64,000 bases of DNA from an uncultured Verrucomicrobiota bacterium (lineage in GTDB: Bacteria > Verrucomicrobiota > Verrucomicrobiia > Opitutales > Seribacteraceae), in NCBI GenBank assembly GCA_902580225.1, contig CACHJU010000007.1, positions 1-64,000 of the forward strand, written 5' to 3'. The position numbers and the translations under genes were made by a program. The first letter of the stretch is position 1. Each line of letters begins with the position of its first letter. Shown here piece after piece: positions 35,050 through 44,369 of this stretch. The notes below the pieces were generated by a model. It saw only the letters and a program-made list of their open reading frames with translations. It was not told the origin of the DNA and searched no databases.

Positions 35050-36993
35050 TTACTCTAATGAAGGCTCCTCAATCAATAGTCCCGTATCAACCTTTATAAA
35101 GCGAATTAAAGTATCCTCATTCAAGGGAGCAACGCCGGCAAATTTAATGGTTACATTCGGGTAAATAAAAGAATTTCCGCTAGGTGACACCTGATCTGAA
35201 AAAATAGTCAAGTTGCTGTAAGTTCGAATCATTAATGCTCCATTTTTCATTTCCTCATATTTAATGCTGGCATCATCTAAGACTTGTAAAAAAGGCCCGA
35301 TTATTTGATCGCGGGCTTTTTGCTGACTAAAGGAATAAACAACCTCCTCTTGCGAGGTTTCAAAAATCGATTTACCTTGAGGATTTATTTTTTTTAGCTT
35401 TTTTTCAACAGAAGCTTTAAATGTTAGTTCCCCCTTTATAAACTGGATGTTTGCAGATTTAGTAACCTCTGCAGTTCCACTTAATTCATCCCATATTTGA
35501 CGTTTAACCTGTCTGGTTATACTATCCGTTTCAGTCCCTAATTGAAGACCGACTGAAGAAAATAAATTTTTTAAATCTCCAACTACAAGATCTCTACTTT
35601 CTCCCTGAAGAGAACCCTCAAAGTTTTCAGCATATTCAGCCTTGCGCCAAGTAATTGACCCCAAAGAAACCATTTCCGGCAGTTCACTTAAAGCAAAATT
35701 ACCTTCATTGAAAAGAATAGAAATACCCCATCTGTTTTTTATAAGACTAATTTGATTTTCAATTTCACCTATCATTCCACCGTTTCCTTTAACATACTGA
35801 AACAAAGCTACTGCTAATTCCCAAAATACTTCACTTCCTGCTATTCCACTGGTTTCAAATCTCTTACGAATAAACTCGACAACCTCATGAGTCGCATGGG
35901 CTTTTGCCTGCCAACTTTCATCATTCCCGGCAAAGTTCAATAAGATAGTCAAAAAAGGATTTTTATCAGGTAAATCGATCATGCTTTTTTTTAGGGGCGG
36001 CTCGACGAGAGGAACTTTCGTAATTAATTCACCATTCTCATAAAATTCTTCGGTTCGCTCCATTCCATCTTTAGACCACAGAGTTCGTTTTCCATCCGGT
36101 TTCCCTTCCCTGTATATTCCTTCATCGAATTTTTGTCCTTCCTTGGTCCAATAAGAATAAGGCCCACTTTGCATGTCTTCTATGTAGAAAACCAGTTTAG
36201 TTTTTTGTCCATTCTCATGCCAAAATACTGATTGTCCATGAAGCTTTCCATCAACAAAAGATTCCTCTTTCGCGATCTGACCGTTTTTATGCCAATGCCT
36301 TACTATGCCATTCGGTAACCCATCTCTGTAAGATGCCTCAACTTTCTTAGCTCCTGTTTGAAAATATTCGACCAATATTCCTTTTCCATTGCGTAGGGAA
36401 GTATCCGGGCATTCTTCACCATTTGGCTTCCATGAAAAACCTAGAGTTTTCTTACCATTCTCATATTTTATCAATGTGCTTAAGATTTCTCCTTTTAAAT
36501 GTTTTTTTTGGGCCCACCCAGAAAAAGGTGAATTGTTTTCGCTCCTGACGGTTAACCCTAAATTTAATTTTAAAGTCTCTGTTAGAACAGCCTGCAAGGT
36601 AGCCTCTTCAATATTTATCTCATCCTTAAATTCTTCAACGCTCACGCTGGAGTTGGAATTCGTAGACCTCATATTTGATTTAAGGTATATAAAAAGGCCA
36701 CCGCATATAAAAAGAAGTGAAATCAGGATAAGGGTAAGAAGAGTATTAAAGGATATTCCAGAACTTTTAGCCAAAATGATTTTCTTTTCAGATTTCTTAT
36801 TTACATCCTCTCTTTCCGATAATGAATCAAAACCAATTAACTCACTCACACTTGACCACTCATCTCCTCCAACCAAACAAACTGGGTCATCCAATTCCAG
36901 TTCTCCTGATTTTTCTTTTACTCTGATTTGATCAATATTATAAGGACCGATATTTTTTCCACTTTGATTAATCCAATATTGTTTAGATTGCAT
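35050..36993 (-). CDS. GYF-like domain, TM and MORN-repeat protein
   Basis: 647 aa. Residues 1-55 fit a GYF_2 (DUF4339) domain (YWINQSGKNIGPYNIDQIR, then VSELIGF). A TM helix follows (about 85-107). A middle run of MORN_2/YwqK repeats (about 195-330) has NGIVRHWHKNGQIAKEESF, HGQSVFWHENGQKTK and DGKRTLWSKDG. The C-terminal 300 residues match no family I know. The MORN part would be periplasmic or extracellular if the N-terminus is inside. No toxin partner is seen next to it. Confidence 0.8.
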   Translation of the reverse strand: MQSKQYWINQSGKNIGPYNIDQIRVKEKSGELELDDPVCLVGGDEWSSVSELIGFDSLSEREDVNKKSEKKIILAKSSGISFNTLLTLILISLLFICGGLFIYLKSNMRSTNSNSSVSVEEFKDEINIEEATLQAVLTETLKLNLGLTVRSENNSPFSGWAQKKHLKGEILSTLIKYENGKKTLGFSWKPNGEECPDTSLRNGKGILVEYFQTGAKKVEASYRDGLPNGIVRHWHKNGQIAKEESFVDGKLHGQSVFWHENGQKTKLVFYIEDMQSGPYSYWTKEGQKFDEGIYREGKPDGKRTLWSKDGMERTEEFYENGELITKVPLVEPPLKKSMIDLPDKNPFLTILLNFAGNDESWQAKAHATHEVVEFIRKRFETSGIAGSEVFWELAVALFQYVKGNGGMIGEIENQISLIKNRWGISILFNEGNFALSELPEMVSLGSITWRKAEYAENFEGSLQGESRDLVVGDLKNLFSSVGLQLGTETDSITRQVKRQIWDELSGTAEVTKSANIQFIKGELTFKASVEKKLKKINPQGKSIFETSQEEVVYSFSQQKARDQIIGPFLQVLDDASIKYEEMKNGALMIRTYSNLTIFSDQVSPSGNSFIYPNVTIKFAGVAPLNEDTLIRFIKVDTGLLIEEPSLE

Positions 36994-37181
36994 TCATTCG
37001 TTAAATAACATCCATTTTCAAATCTTTCAAGGACGGGATAGCCTTTCTTATTCTTAAAAAATAAAATTGATCTTGGGTTATTTCAATAATGAGCTAATCC
37101 GAATTCTGTCCCAGATAAATAATAATATAAGACGCTTGTTTCAACCTGTTGGATTATCTGCTTATCAAATGAACTTCAAAA

Positions 37182-37862
37182 TTAATGATCGAGACCGAAC
37201 ACGAACTTTCTTAACTTTTCTTCATTTTTTTCAAACGCTTCGCTTTTTCCATGCAGGCGCAAACGATCAAAAACTTTAGGACTAGATGCTCTCGGGAAAT
37301 TCAGTTCAATATGCTTTAATGTTTTTGGGCAAAGATCGCTATGAGAACTGAGAAAAAATGAATCTTTTTCTAATGTTCGCATAATTTCATTTTCAACTTT
37401 CTTACGATAATCAGGACCAGGCAGAATACAGTCTTCAATGCCACAAGCCAAGATACACAAAAAGTCATCCGGTTCACCTTCCAGATAAGCGAGCATATCC
37501 TGATCGACTACTTTGTAGGGAATTCTGTTACTTATTCCTTTACTTTCAGAAAGGTGGGATAAAATAGATTTTTTCTGAATATCACCGTAAAAAGGTTCAA
37601 CCGCAACAAAGTTCCTTGCCCCGCAAACGCTTGCCAACGCATATCCAAAGGACATCATACCTGCACCTAATTCGACTACTCTTCGACCCCTGATTACAGT
37701 GTGAAGAAGTTCCCCCATAGGGGTAAAAGACCATTCAAAAAGAGCTCTTGTAAATTCTCCCCCAGGTGCGGCAAACCCTGTACCTAAATCTCGGGAATAG
37801 TTTAGCCTGTCGCGCCAGTCCCTAACCCCATCAGTTTTATTTTGGCCCTTCGCGTCAAACAT
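37182..37862 (-). CDS. Putative SAM-dependent methyltransferase
   Basis: 226 aa. A class I SAM-binding motif VVELGAGMMSFGYALASVCG (about 65-84) is followed by an acidic loop VAVEPF and a later ILACGIEDC. The C-terminal half is diverged. The target is unknown. It is 5 nt downstream of the prenyl synthase gene on the same strand, so expression is probably shared. Confidence 0.72.
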   Translation of the reverse strand: MFDAKGQNKTDGVRDWRDRLNYSRDLGTGFAAPGGEFTRALFEWSFTPMGELLHTVIRGRRVVELGAGMMSFGYALASVCGARNFVAVEPFYGDIQKKSILSHLSESKGISNRIPYKVVDQDMLAYLEGEPDDFLCILACGIEDCILPGPDYRKKVENEIMRTLEKDSFFLSSHSDLCPKTLKHIELNFPRASSPKVFDRLRLHGKSEAFEKNEEKLRKFVFGLDH

Positions 37863-37867
37863 GGAAA

Positions 37868-38752
37868 CTAAAATTTTCTTTTAAGCATAAAATAAATCAA
37901 TTCACAAAGAAAATTAGTATCCCCTCCCACCGAATCAAGGGTTTGAATGGCGTTATTTGAGTGCTCTTCAGCTAATCGATGTGCTTCATCCAGACCCTTG
38001 AGAGAAACCCAAGTCACCTTACCGCTTTCATCATCCTGATGAGCATCCTTGCCTAGCTCTAGACTGGTTTTGGTTACATCTAACAAATCATCTACCGCTT
38101 GGAATGCCAAACCAAGAAAATGGCCGGCTTCACCTATAATCGAAAGTTTTTCTCTATTCACTCCCTGACTGCCCATCCGAAAACCCATCTTAAGAGCAGT
38201 CTCGATCATGACCGCAGTTTTATTTGAGTGAATATAAGATAAAGTACTCTCATCCGGCATTGTCCCCTCAGAAAGGAGGTCTTGCATTTGACCACCAACT
38301 AATTTCTGACTTCCTGAGGCACGAGCAAGCATTTGTATTAAATCAATAGCCAGTTCAGGATGACAAGAATAGGATGTAGATAGTAACTCAAAGGCAAAGG
38401 GCTGGAGCGCGTCTCCGGCTAGGATGGCAGTAGCTTCATCAAACGCTTTATGACAACTTGCCTGACCACGACGCATGTCTGAATCATCCATCGCCGGAAG
38501 ATCATCATGTATTAGGCTGTAAGTGTGAATGCATTCAATGGCAAGGGCTGCTGGAAAAGGATCAAGGATACCGGGAAATATCTCATGTGCAGCTAACATT
38601 AAAATCGGGCGCAAGCGTTTACCACCTCCGTTTACACTATGACGTATAGCGAGGTGAAGCTGTTCAGGTTGAATATGCCCAGCAGGTAAGGACTGATCAA
38701 GCCGTTGATTGATCAAGCCTTGCCAGTTTTTCAGTTTTTCCAAGAAATTCAT
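37868..38752 (-). CDS. ispA: Polyprenyl synthetase (farnesyl/geranylgeranyl diphosphate synthase type)
   Basis: 294 aa. Builds C15 or C20 prenyl diphosphates from IPP and allylic primers. The first aspartate-rich motif is DDLPAMDDSDMRRG (about 98-111) with the two-residue insertion typical of bacterial FPP synthases. The second is VDDLLDVT. The N-terminus has GGKRLRPIL. The C-terminus ends KRKF. The two residues inserted in the first motif suggest a type II FPPS; chain length is not certain. It diverges from the DUF4013 gene. Confidence 0.92.
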   Translation of the reverse strand: MNFLEKLKNWQGLINQRLDQSLPAGHIQPEQLHLAIRHSVNGGGKRLRPILMLAAHEIFPGILDPFPAALAIECIHTYSLIHDDLPAMDDSDMRRGQASCHKAFDEATAILAGDALQPFAFELLSTSYSCHPELAIDLIQMLARASGSQKLVGGQMQDLLSEGTMPDESTLSYIHSNKTAVMIETALKMGFRMGSQGVNREKLSIIGEAGHFLGLAFQAVDDLLDVTKTSLELGKDAHQDDESGKVTWVSLKGLDEAHRLAEEHSNNAIQTLDSVGGDTNFLCELIYFMLKRKF

Positions 38753-38792
38753 GACTTGCGAATTTAAATCAGTATGTCATGATTATTTGATT

Positions 38793-39389
38793 ATGCCAAG
38801 TTTGGAAGCGGTGTGTGGAAAGCTCTTTAGTCACTCTGGTTGGGTGTCAAAAGTTGCGTGGGGAGGAGCTTTTTCGTTTATTCCAATTCTCAATCTTTTT
38901 TCCCTAGGCTATCTTTTGGAATATACCATTCGACTTAAACAAGAAAAACAATGGAATCTACCCGAGTGGAGGGAAATGGAACCCGCTTCACTTTTCAGCG
39001 GAGGTTTTCAAATGTCACTCCTTCTTTTAGCTTATTCGGGCAGTCCGATTTTACTAGGTTGGGTGCTGAGTATCGTCTTGGATTTTCTTACATTTGGTTT
39101 TTTGGGAATTGTAAGTTTCTCTCCCCTTGCTGTAGGAGCTTTTGTAGCACCTTTTCTTTTCTTGGGTTCTGTTCATGTTTTTATTAGAGACGGTCTATTT
39201 TCCGATGCGTGGAAAATTTCGATAGTATTTAAGATTTCTCAAACAATGGCTCCAAAATTAATTTTGCCGGTTATTGCATTTTGGGGAATTTTACTGCTCG
39301 CTCTTCCTCTTTATGGATTCTCTTTTTTTATAGGAACTTGGATTCTGCTTGCTTATTCGAGTGCGTTGAATTTAGCAAAATTCAAATAA
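38793..39389 (+). CDS. DUF4013-type membrane protein
   Basis: 198 aa from ATG 38793. The upstream TTG at 38709 would overlap the divergent prenyl synthase gene by 44 nt and is less likely. Four to five hydrophobic segments are seen, with WVSKVAWGGAFSFIPILNLF (about 13-32) and LFSLGYLLEYTIRLKQ as the typical DUF4013 opening. Function unknown. It is followed 28 nt later by the zinc-ribbon gene. Confidence 0.75.
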   Translation: MPSLEAVCGKLFSHSGWVSKVAWGGAFSFIPILNLFSLGYLLEYTIRLKQEKQWNLPEWREMEPASLFSGGFQMSLLLLAYSGSPILLGWVLSIVLDFLTFGFLGIVSFSPLAVGAFVAPFLFLGSVHVFIRDGLFSDAWKISIVFKISQTMAPKLILPVIAFWGILLLALPLYGFSFFIGTWILLAYSSALNLAKFK

Positions 39390-39417
39390 TCCTAACTAAA
39401 TTATTTTCTCTAAAAAT

Positions 39418-39756
39418 ATGCCTAATTACGACTACCAATGTCAGGACTGTGGACACAACTGGGAATTATTCCAATCTATGAATGATTTACCTGTCAAAGC
39501 CTGTCCAAAATGTAAAAAAAGGAAAGCTAAGCGCCTATTGGGTTTAGGAGCCGGAATTATTTTTAAGGGAACTGGTTTTTACGAAACCGATTACAAGAAC
39601 AAAAGACCGGAAAAAAAAGAATCTGGCTCTGAATCTTCTTCTGAAAAAAATTTTAAAAAAGAAAATAGTAAATCTGGAAATGATTCAAATTCCAAAAATG
39701 TCTCAAAAAAAGATTCAACTCCCAAAAAAAAGGATTTGAAAACCTCTGCCAAATAG
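39418..39756 (+). CDS. FmdB-family zinc-ribbon protein
   Basis: 112 aa. The N-terminal ribbon has two CxxC pairs, CQDC (8-11) and CPKC (29-32), with the family ending GIIFKGTGFYETDYKN. The C-terminal 50 residues are a Lys/Ser/Glu-rich low-complexity tail. Family members are often transcriptional regulators, but the specific role is not known. The next gene starts 20 nt later. Confidence 0.87.
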   Translation: MPNYDYQCQDCGHNWELFQSMNDLPVKACPKCKKRKAKRLLGLGAGIIFKGTGFYETDYKNKRPEKKESGSESSSEKNFKKENSKSGNDSNSKNVSKKDSTPKKKDLKTSAK

Positions 39757-39776
39757 GCATTAGTAAAATGTAAAGA

Positions 39777-40340
39777 ATGGCTAAAAAAGCACTTATTCTT
39801 TTGGCAAATGGCTTTGAGGAGATAGAAGCCGTCGCCCCAATTGATCTTTTACGCAGAGCCGACATAGATGTATCGGTTGCATCCTGTGAAAACCAACTTT
39901 CTGTAATCGGACGTTCTAACCTAACCCTTCAAACTGACTGTCTGGTCAGCGAAATGGAAGAACAAATGTTTGACCTTCTGGTTTTGCCAGGCGGACCGGC
40001 TGTTTATGAACTTAGAAAAAAGCCTTTCATTTTAAAGATCATTCAGCATTACAATAAAAAAAAGAAATGGATTGGTGCAATTTGTGCCGCTCCTCTTTTA
40101 CTCATGGATGCCAAAATTTTAGAACAATCTGACTTTACTGCTCATGCAAGTGTAATGAATGAATTGCCTCAACTTAATCAGCAAAAAGATGTGGTTTTGG
40201 ATAAAAATTTAATTACCTCTTCGGGTGCAGGTACTGCAGTAGTTTTTGCTCTCGCTCTGGTTGAAGTATTGACGAACTCTGAAAATGCAAAATTGATTGC
40301 GGATTCAGTTCATGCCCCTTTCCAGCCTATCTGCAAGTAA
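39777..40340 (+). CDS. DJ-1/PfpI family protein
   Basis: 187 aa. The fold is recognised by LANGFEEIEAVAPIDLLRRA (about 8-27), with the conserved acidic residue, and by the nucleophile elbow IGAICAAPLLL (Cys at about 103). The late segment ITSSGAGTAVVFALALVE is typical of the YajL/DJ-1 branch. Such proteins are deglycases, chaperones or peptidase-like enzymes. The function here is not fixed. Confidence 0.9.
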   Translation: MAKKALILLANGFEEIEAVAPIDLLRRADIDVSVASCENQLSVIGRSNLTLQTDCLVSEMEEQMFDLLVLPGGPAVYELRKKPFILKIIQHYNKKKKWIGAICAAPLLLMDAKILEQSDFTAHASVMNELPQLNQQKDVVLDKNLITSSGAGTAVVFALALVEVLTNSENAKLIADSVHAPFQPICK

Positions 40341-40347
40341 ATTTCCA

Positions 40348-41391
40348 ATGAAAGCTTTCAAACGATTTGCAAAGGAAAAACGGGCAGCCCGCTTGGAGAA
40401 TGTAAAAAAACCATTCCCTAAAAAACATGAGGTTTTGATTCAAGTCTCGCATTGCGGAATTTGTGGTTCTGATCTTCACGCATGGCTTAATCACAAAGGA
40501 TATGAATCGGTTTTATCAAAAGTGACATTTGGACACGAATTATCCGGTACAATTGTCGAAGTTGGCGATGAAGTTAAAAAATGGAAACAAGGACAAGCAG
40601 TCGTAATGATCGCTCTTCAAACCAAACACGAGACTGAAGATTTTTTTTGCAAGAGTGGACTCCCCCAACTTTCACATCGGAGACGGGTACAGGGATTACA
40701 TTTGGATGGAGGCATGGCTGAATTTGTCTGCATTGACCAAGAGTTTATTCTTGCTGTACCAGAAAATTTATCGATGGAATTAGCTGCCTTAACCGAACCA
40801 CTTTCCGTAGCCGAACATTGCATTGAAAATCGCACATCAATCAAAGAAAAGGATCGTGTCATTGTAAGTGGACCTGGCATTATCGGTATTTTATGTGCAA
40901 TTTCTGCTCGGGCCCGAGGTGCAGAAGTTTTAATCACAGGGACTGAAAAAGATGAAGGTATACGTTTGACAACTGCCAGAAAACTTGGGTTTCAAACTCG
41001 AACGGTTGGATCAAACCTCCCACCTTTATCGGACCAACTTAATACTGAATTCTCTGATGGAGCGGATGCTCTAATTGAAGCATCTGGGGCACCTTCTGCA
41101 TTAGCGGAATCATGGAGATCCGTTCGTCCAAATGGAGTGGTCACAGCAGTTGCCCTTTATTCCCGAAACCTTGATTTCAATATGACTCCATTTGTTCGTA
41201 AACAAATTGATTTACGAACTAGTTATGCATCCGCATCACCAGACTACATTCGTGCCTTTAAGTTGCTCTCTGAAGGAAAAGTAAATCCTAAGGATCTTAT
41301 ATCCACTTATCCTCTTGAAAACGCGGAAGAGGGTTTTAAGGACAGCGAAAATTTAAAAGTGATGAAGGCTATGCTTATCTGTAAAGATTAA
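40348..41391 (+). CDS. Zinc-type medium-chain alcohol/polyol dehydrogenase
   Basis: 347 aa from ATG 40348; an earlier in-frame ATG at 40297 overlaps the DJ-1 gene by 44 nt. The catalytic zinc site is seen in HCGICGSDLHAW and FGHELSGTI, with the conserved TEPLSVAEHCI. The NAD(P) domain has GPGIIGILCAI. The structural-zinc lobe, normally four Cys, seems lost, since only one Cys remains in that stretch. The group resembles polyol or threonine dehydrogenases. The start is 7 nt after DJ-1. Confidence 0.85.
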   Translation: MKAFKRFAKEKRAARLENVKKPFPKKHEVLIQVSHCGICGSDLHAWLNHKGYESVLSKVTFGHELSGTIVEVGDEVKKWKQGQAVVMIALQTKHETEDFFCKSGLPQLSHRRRVQGLHLDGGMAEFVCIDQEFILAVPENLSMELAALTEPLSVAEHCIENRTSIKEKDRVIVSGPGIIGILCAISARARGAEVLITGTEKDEGIRLTTARKLGFQTRTVGSNLPPLSDQLNTEFSDGADALIEASGAPSALAESWRSVRPNGVVTAVALYSRNLDFNMTPFVRKQIDLRTSYASASPDYIRAFKLLSEGKVNPKDLISTYPLENAEEGFKDSENLKVMKAMLICKD

Positions 41392-41412
41392 AAACTTATT
41401 TGATCGACTGCG

Positions 41413-42684
41413 TCACTCGGATTGATTTGCTTCTTCAGAGGAAAAAAACGAGGAAGCATTCAAATCACTTTCAAAAGATGAAATTGATGAGATAGAAGAA
41501 ATGTTTGCATCGATCGGTGCCGGAGGTGGAGCAGGAACTGTGGCATTAGCATCAGGGAATGGCTCAACCGGTCTGGGGATAACTTTCAACAATTCAACTT
41601 CAAAAATAAGCGTTTCGTTTGGTCCGACTACATTACTTCCTGATTCTCCATACGCCATATCCGCTGGAATGTATAATTTCCATTTAGCTCCCTCTTTCAT
41701 TAACTGGAGGGCTTCAGTCCACCCTTTAATAACCTGATTAACCGAGAAAGAAGCAGGAGGTTCCCGCTCGATTGAAGATTCAAAAACTTCTCCATTAATA
41801 AGAGTACCAAGGTAATGGACCTCTACACTGTCTTCGGCTTTAGGACTGGATCCGCTTCCTCTCGAAAGCACTTCATATTGTAGACCGCTTTCAAGCTTAA
41901 ACACTCCAGTTCTTTCTCCATTCTTTTTCAAAAAAGTCTGTCCTTTCACCAAGTTGACATCAGCTAGTGATTTTGCCAAAGCCAAAAAATTATTAGTTTT
42001 AATAAGATCTTCCAGCCGATTGAGAAAATAGGATGCATTTATGTCGTCAGCTAATTTTTCTTTATGGGCATTCACAGAGTCCATGTCATTTTCTGCAAGA
42101 GATTGTAAGGCAAGTAAATATTTTGCTTCATTACGGTCAGTGGGGAGATAGGATTCACTAAGTGACAATTTTTCTAAAACAGCCTTTCCTTCTCCCCCTT
42201 TCATCAAATCCGATTTGAGCAAAGAAACTGCCTGTCCAAGCAAAGCTCTACCGGATAGTGGGTCAGAACCCATTTGATCATGAGCTATACGAAAGTTTTT
42301 GGCAGCCTCATCATATCGCTTTTCTCGATACTGTAAAACTGCAGCTCTGTACCGGGCTACGCCGGCTAAAGTATCATCATAATCGTCGGCAAAAGACAGA
42401 AAACGTTTCTCTGCACCATCGGAATTAATACTTGCAGAAAGAAAACGGTATGATCTTTCTGATTTATCATTTCGCTGAGAATTATCGAAATAGGTATAAG
42501 CGGCTACACCTATGGCAATTAAACCTAACAGAATTAATAATGAATTTTTGCTCTTCTGCCAAGCTTCAGACTCATTGTAACTACTCTCAGCTGCCTGCTC
42601 AGCACTTAGTCCCTCATGACCGGATTCGCCGCTCGCAGGAACATCGTTATTTTTATCAGATTCAGATTCGTTGTTGGTAGCCAT
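41413..42684 (-). CDS. Membrane-anchored TPR-like protein fused to an FKBP isomerase
   Basis: 423 aa. A polar, acidic N-terminus leads to one TM helix (about 47-67). A YfgM-like TPR region follows (about 75-245, including AGVARYRAAVLQYREKRYDE). An FKBP domain covers about 255-375 (FLKKNGERTGVFKLESGLQY, KAEDSVEVHYLGTLINGEVF, IPADMAYGESG). A Pro/Ala/Ser tail ends it. In E. coli YfgM and the isomerase PpiD are separate partners at the Sec translocon. Here a TPR part and an isomerase are one chain, so a role in folding exported proteins is a reasonable inference. The isomerase type is different (FKBP, not parvulin). Confidence 0.82.
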   Translation of the reverse strand: MATNNESESDKNNDVPASGESGHEGLSAEQAAESSYNESEAWQKSKNSLLILLGLIAIGVAAYTYFDNSQRNDKSERSYRFLSASINSDGAEKRFLSFADDYDDTLAGVARYRAAVLQYREKRYDEAAKNFRIAHDQMGSDPLSGRALLGQAVSLLKSDLMKGGEGKAVLEKLSLSESYLPTDRNEAKYLLALQSLAENDMDSVNAHKEKLADDINASYFLNRLEDLIKTNNFLALAKSLADVNLVKGQTFLKKNGERTGVFKLESGLQYEVLSRGSGSSPKAEDSVEVHYLGTLINGEVFESSIEREPPASFSVNQVIKGWTEALQLMKEGAKWKLYIPADMAYGESGSNVVGPNETLIFEVELLKVIPRPVEPFPDANATVPAPPPAPIDANISSISSISSFESDLNASSFFSSEEANQSE

Positions 42685-42802
42685 AGGGCAAATGAGGAAA
42701 AAAGATATACTCTTTATTTTTCCGATAAAGTCAACGGCTAGCTTTCTTCTTAAAAAAAAAGAACGCCTATATTTTTTTCAACTAATTGGCAAAAAGTACC
42801 AT

Positions 42803-44275
42803 TTAATTTCTATCATGCTGATCCCAGAATCGATAAGGATCATTATATTTAATCATTTCACTTAGCAAAAGTGCCTCCATGTCTTTCAGTTTTTTGGAAT
42901 AAATAGAGCTTTCGGCCAAGTTTATTTGAGTTTCAAGAGGTTTATTTCCGATTTTTCTAACAACCTCATCCTCATGATGCTCAGCTAATAATTCATTAGG
43001 ATTTTCCTTCAGATCGAAAAGTTGCGTCTTGCGAACTTCACCATCCATAGTGTCATATTTAATTAATTTCCATTTTCCCTTTCTAACACATCGCATGCCA
43101 GGTTTCGTACCACCACAATAAGCACCGTACAAAACATTACGAACTGAATCTTTTTCACCAAATAATACCGGCTTAAGACTTTTGCCCTGAACAGTTTCAG
43201 GGATTTCTATATCGGACAAATCACATAGAGTAGGAAGAACATCCGATAGATAACCTTTTCCAGCTGCACGGCTTCCTGGCTTGATCCCCGGACCGCTCGC
43301 AATAAATGGAACTCTCCAAGAATGCTCATATAAATTTTGCTTCCCCATTAACCCATGCCGTCCAACGGCAATTCCATGATCAGCAGTAAAAATAATATAA
43401 GTTTTCTTCAATTCCCCCATTGATTTGAGCTTTTTAATCACCAAGCCAATCTGGTCATCAATATTTTCGATACATGCATACTCCCGGCCCAATTCATTTC
43501 TAACCGTGGCTTCAGTGCGTGATGTATTTACCCCAGGAACTCGCACTTCATCTCGAAGATCTGGGTGTCCATGATGAAATGGATGTTGAGGTAACCAGGA
43601 AATCGGAAGCTTGGGAGAATTTGAACTTACTTGTGTAGGGGGGTCGGTTACATTTTTAACTCCATATTTTGAAAGTAAATCATCACGACCAATCCTGGCA
43701 TCATGAGGGTGAGAAAATCCGAAATATATAAAAAAAGGCTTTTGCTCATTTTGGGCAGCTCTATGATCCAAATAATCAAGCACTTGACGACCATGCCATT
43801 GACTGCCACTTTCCTCATCAGCATTTCGACAACTTTTATCCCGTACGACATGAAAAAGATCATTAGCAAGTCCATAGCTGTTACCATTTTTACAGGTTCT
43901 AAATGTATGGTATCCGGCACGATTAAAGACTGCCGGTAAAGTATTATTAAGAATATCCTTTCCAGAAGTTTTTCCTTCTTCTTTTCGCAAGTGTTTTTTC
44001 CCACGGGGAGGAAGGTGCCAAAGAGTGCGACCACTCATAATCATGGTTCTGGAGGGAGAACAAACTGCACCACTCATTGACCCCATATGATAAGCCTGAT
44101 CCAAAACTATTCCCGAGTCAGATAACTTATCTAAATTGGGAGTATCACAAATCGAATTACCATATGAGGAAAGTGTATGTGGCGCCTGATCATCAGTAAG
44201 AATAAAAAGAATATTGGGTTTGTTTGCTAACAGAAAAAATAGGGGAAGAATCTGGAATAAAAGAAAACATTTCAT
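42803..44275 (-). CDS. Secreted formylglycine-dependent sulfatase
   Basis: About 490 aa from ATG 44275; a GTG at 44299 adds eight residues. A signal peptide is present (FLLFQILPLFFLLA). The metal motif is ILFILTDDQAPHTL. The catalytic CSPSR (in GAVCSPSRTMIMSGR) allows Cys to formylglycine conversion. The later FTADHGIAVGRHGLMGKQ carries the second metal site. It resembles heparan or N-sulfoglucosamine sulfatases of the S1 family. No maturase gene is in the window. The substrate is uncertain. Confidence 0.92.
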   Translation of the reverse strand: MKCFLLFQILPLFFLLANKPNILFILTDDQAPHTLSSYGNSICDTPNLDKLSDSGIVLDQAYHMGSMSGAVCSPSRTMIMSGRTLWHLPPRGKKHLRKEEGKTSGKDILNNTLPAVFNRAGYHTFRTCKNGNSYGLANDLFHVVRDKSCRNADEESGSQWHGRQVLDYLDHRAAQNEQKPFFIYFGFSHPHDARIGRDDLLSKYGVKNVTDPPTQVSSNSPKLPISWLPQHPFHHGHPDLRDEVRVPGVNTSRTEATVRNELGREYACIENIDDQIGLVIKKLKSMGELKKTYIIFTADHGIAVGRHGLMGKQNLYEHSWRVPFIASGPGIKPGSRAAGKGYLSDVLPTLCDLSDIEIPETVQGKSLKPVLFGEKDSVRNVLYGAYCGGTKPGMRCVRKGKWKLIKYDTMDGEVRKTQLFDLKENPNELLAEHHEDEVVRKIGNKPLETQINLAESSIYSKKLKDMEALLLSEMIKYNDPYRFWDQHDRN

Positions 44276-44369
44276 AACAAACCGACTATACAACACCACT
44301 CAAACGGTCAAGTGGATGAATAATCAAGTATTAATATAAAGAACGAGTTATGTACCTCTTCAATTAAGA

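Noticed and set aside
36389-36931. Plus-strand ORF of 180 aa inside the GYF/MORN gene
   Set aside because: It is antisense to a frame with clear domains and has composition expected of a shadow frame.
35050-36993. YwqK-type antitoxin of a toxin-antitoxin pair
   Set aside because: MORN_2 repeats alone gave that name to related proteins; the protein is large, membrane-bound, and no toxin gene is adjacent.
43648-44034. Minus-strand ORF of 128 aa in another frame of the sulfatase
   Set aside because: The sulfatase frame carries the catalytic motif CSPSR and metal motifs; this frame has none.
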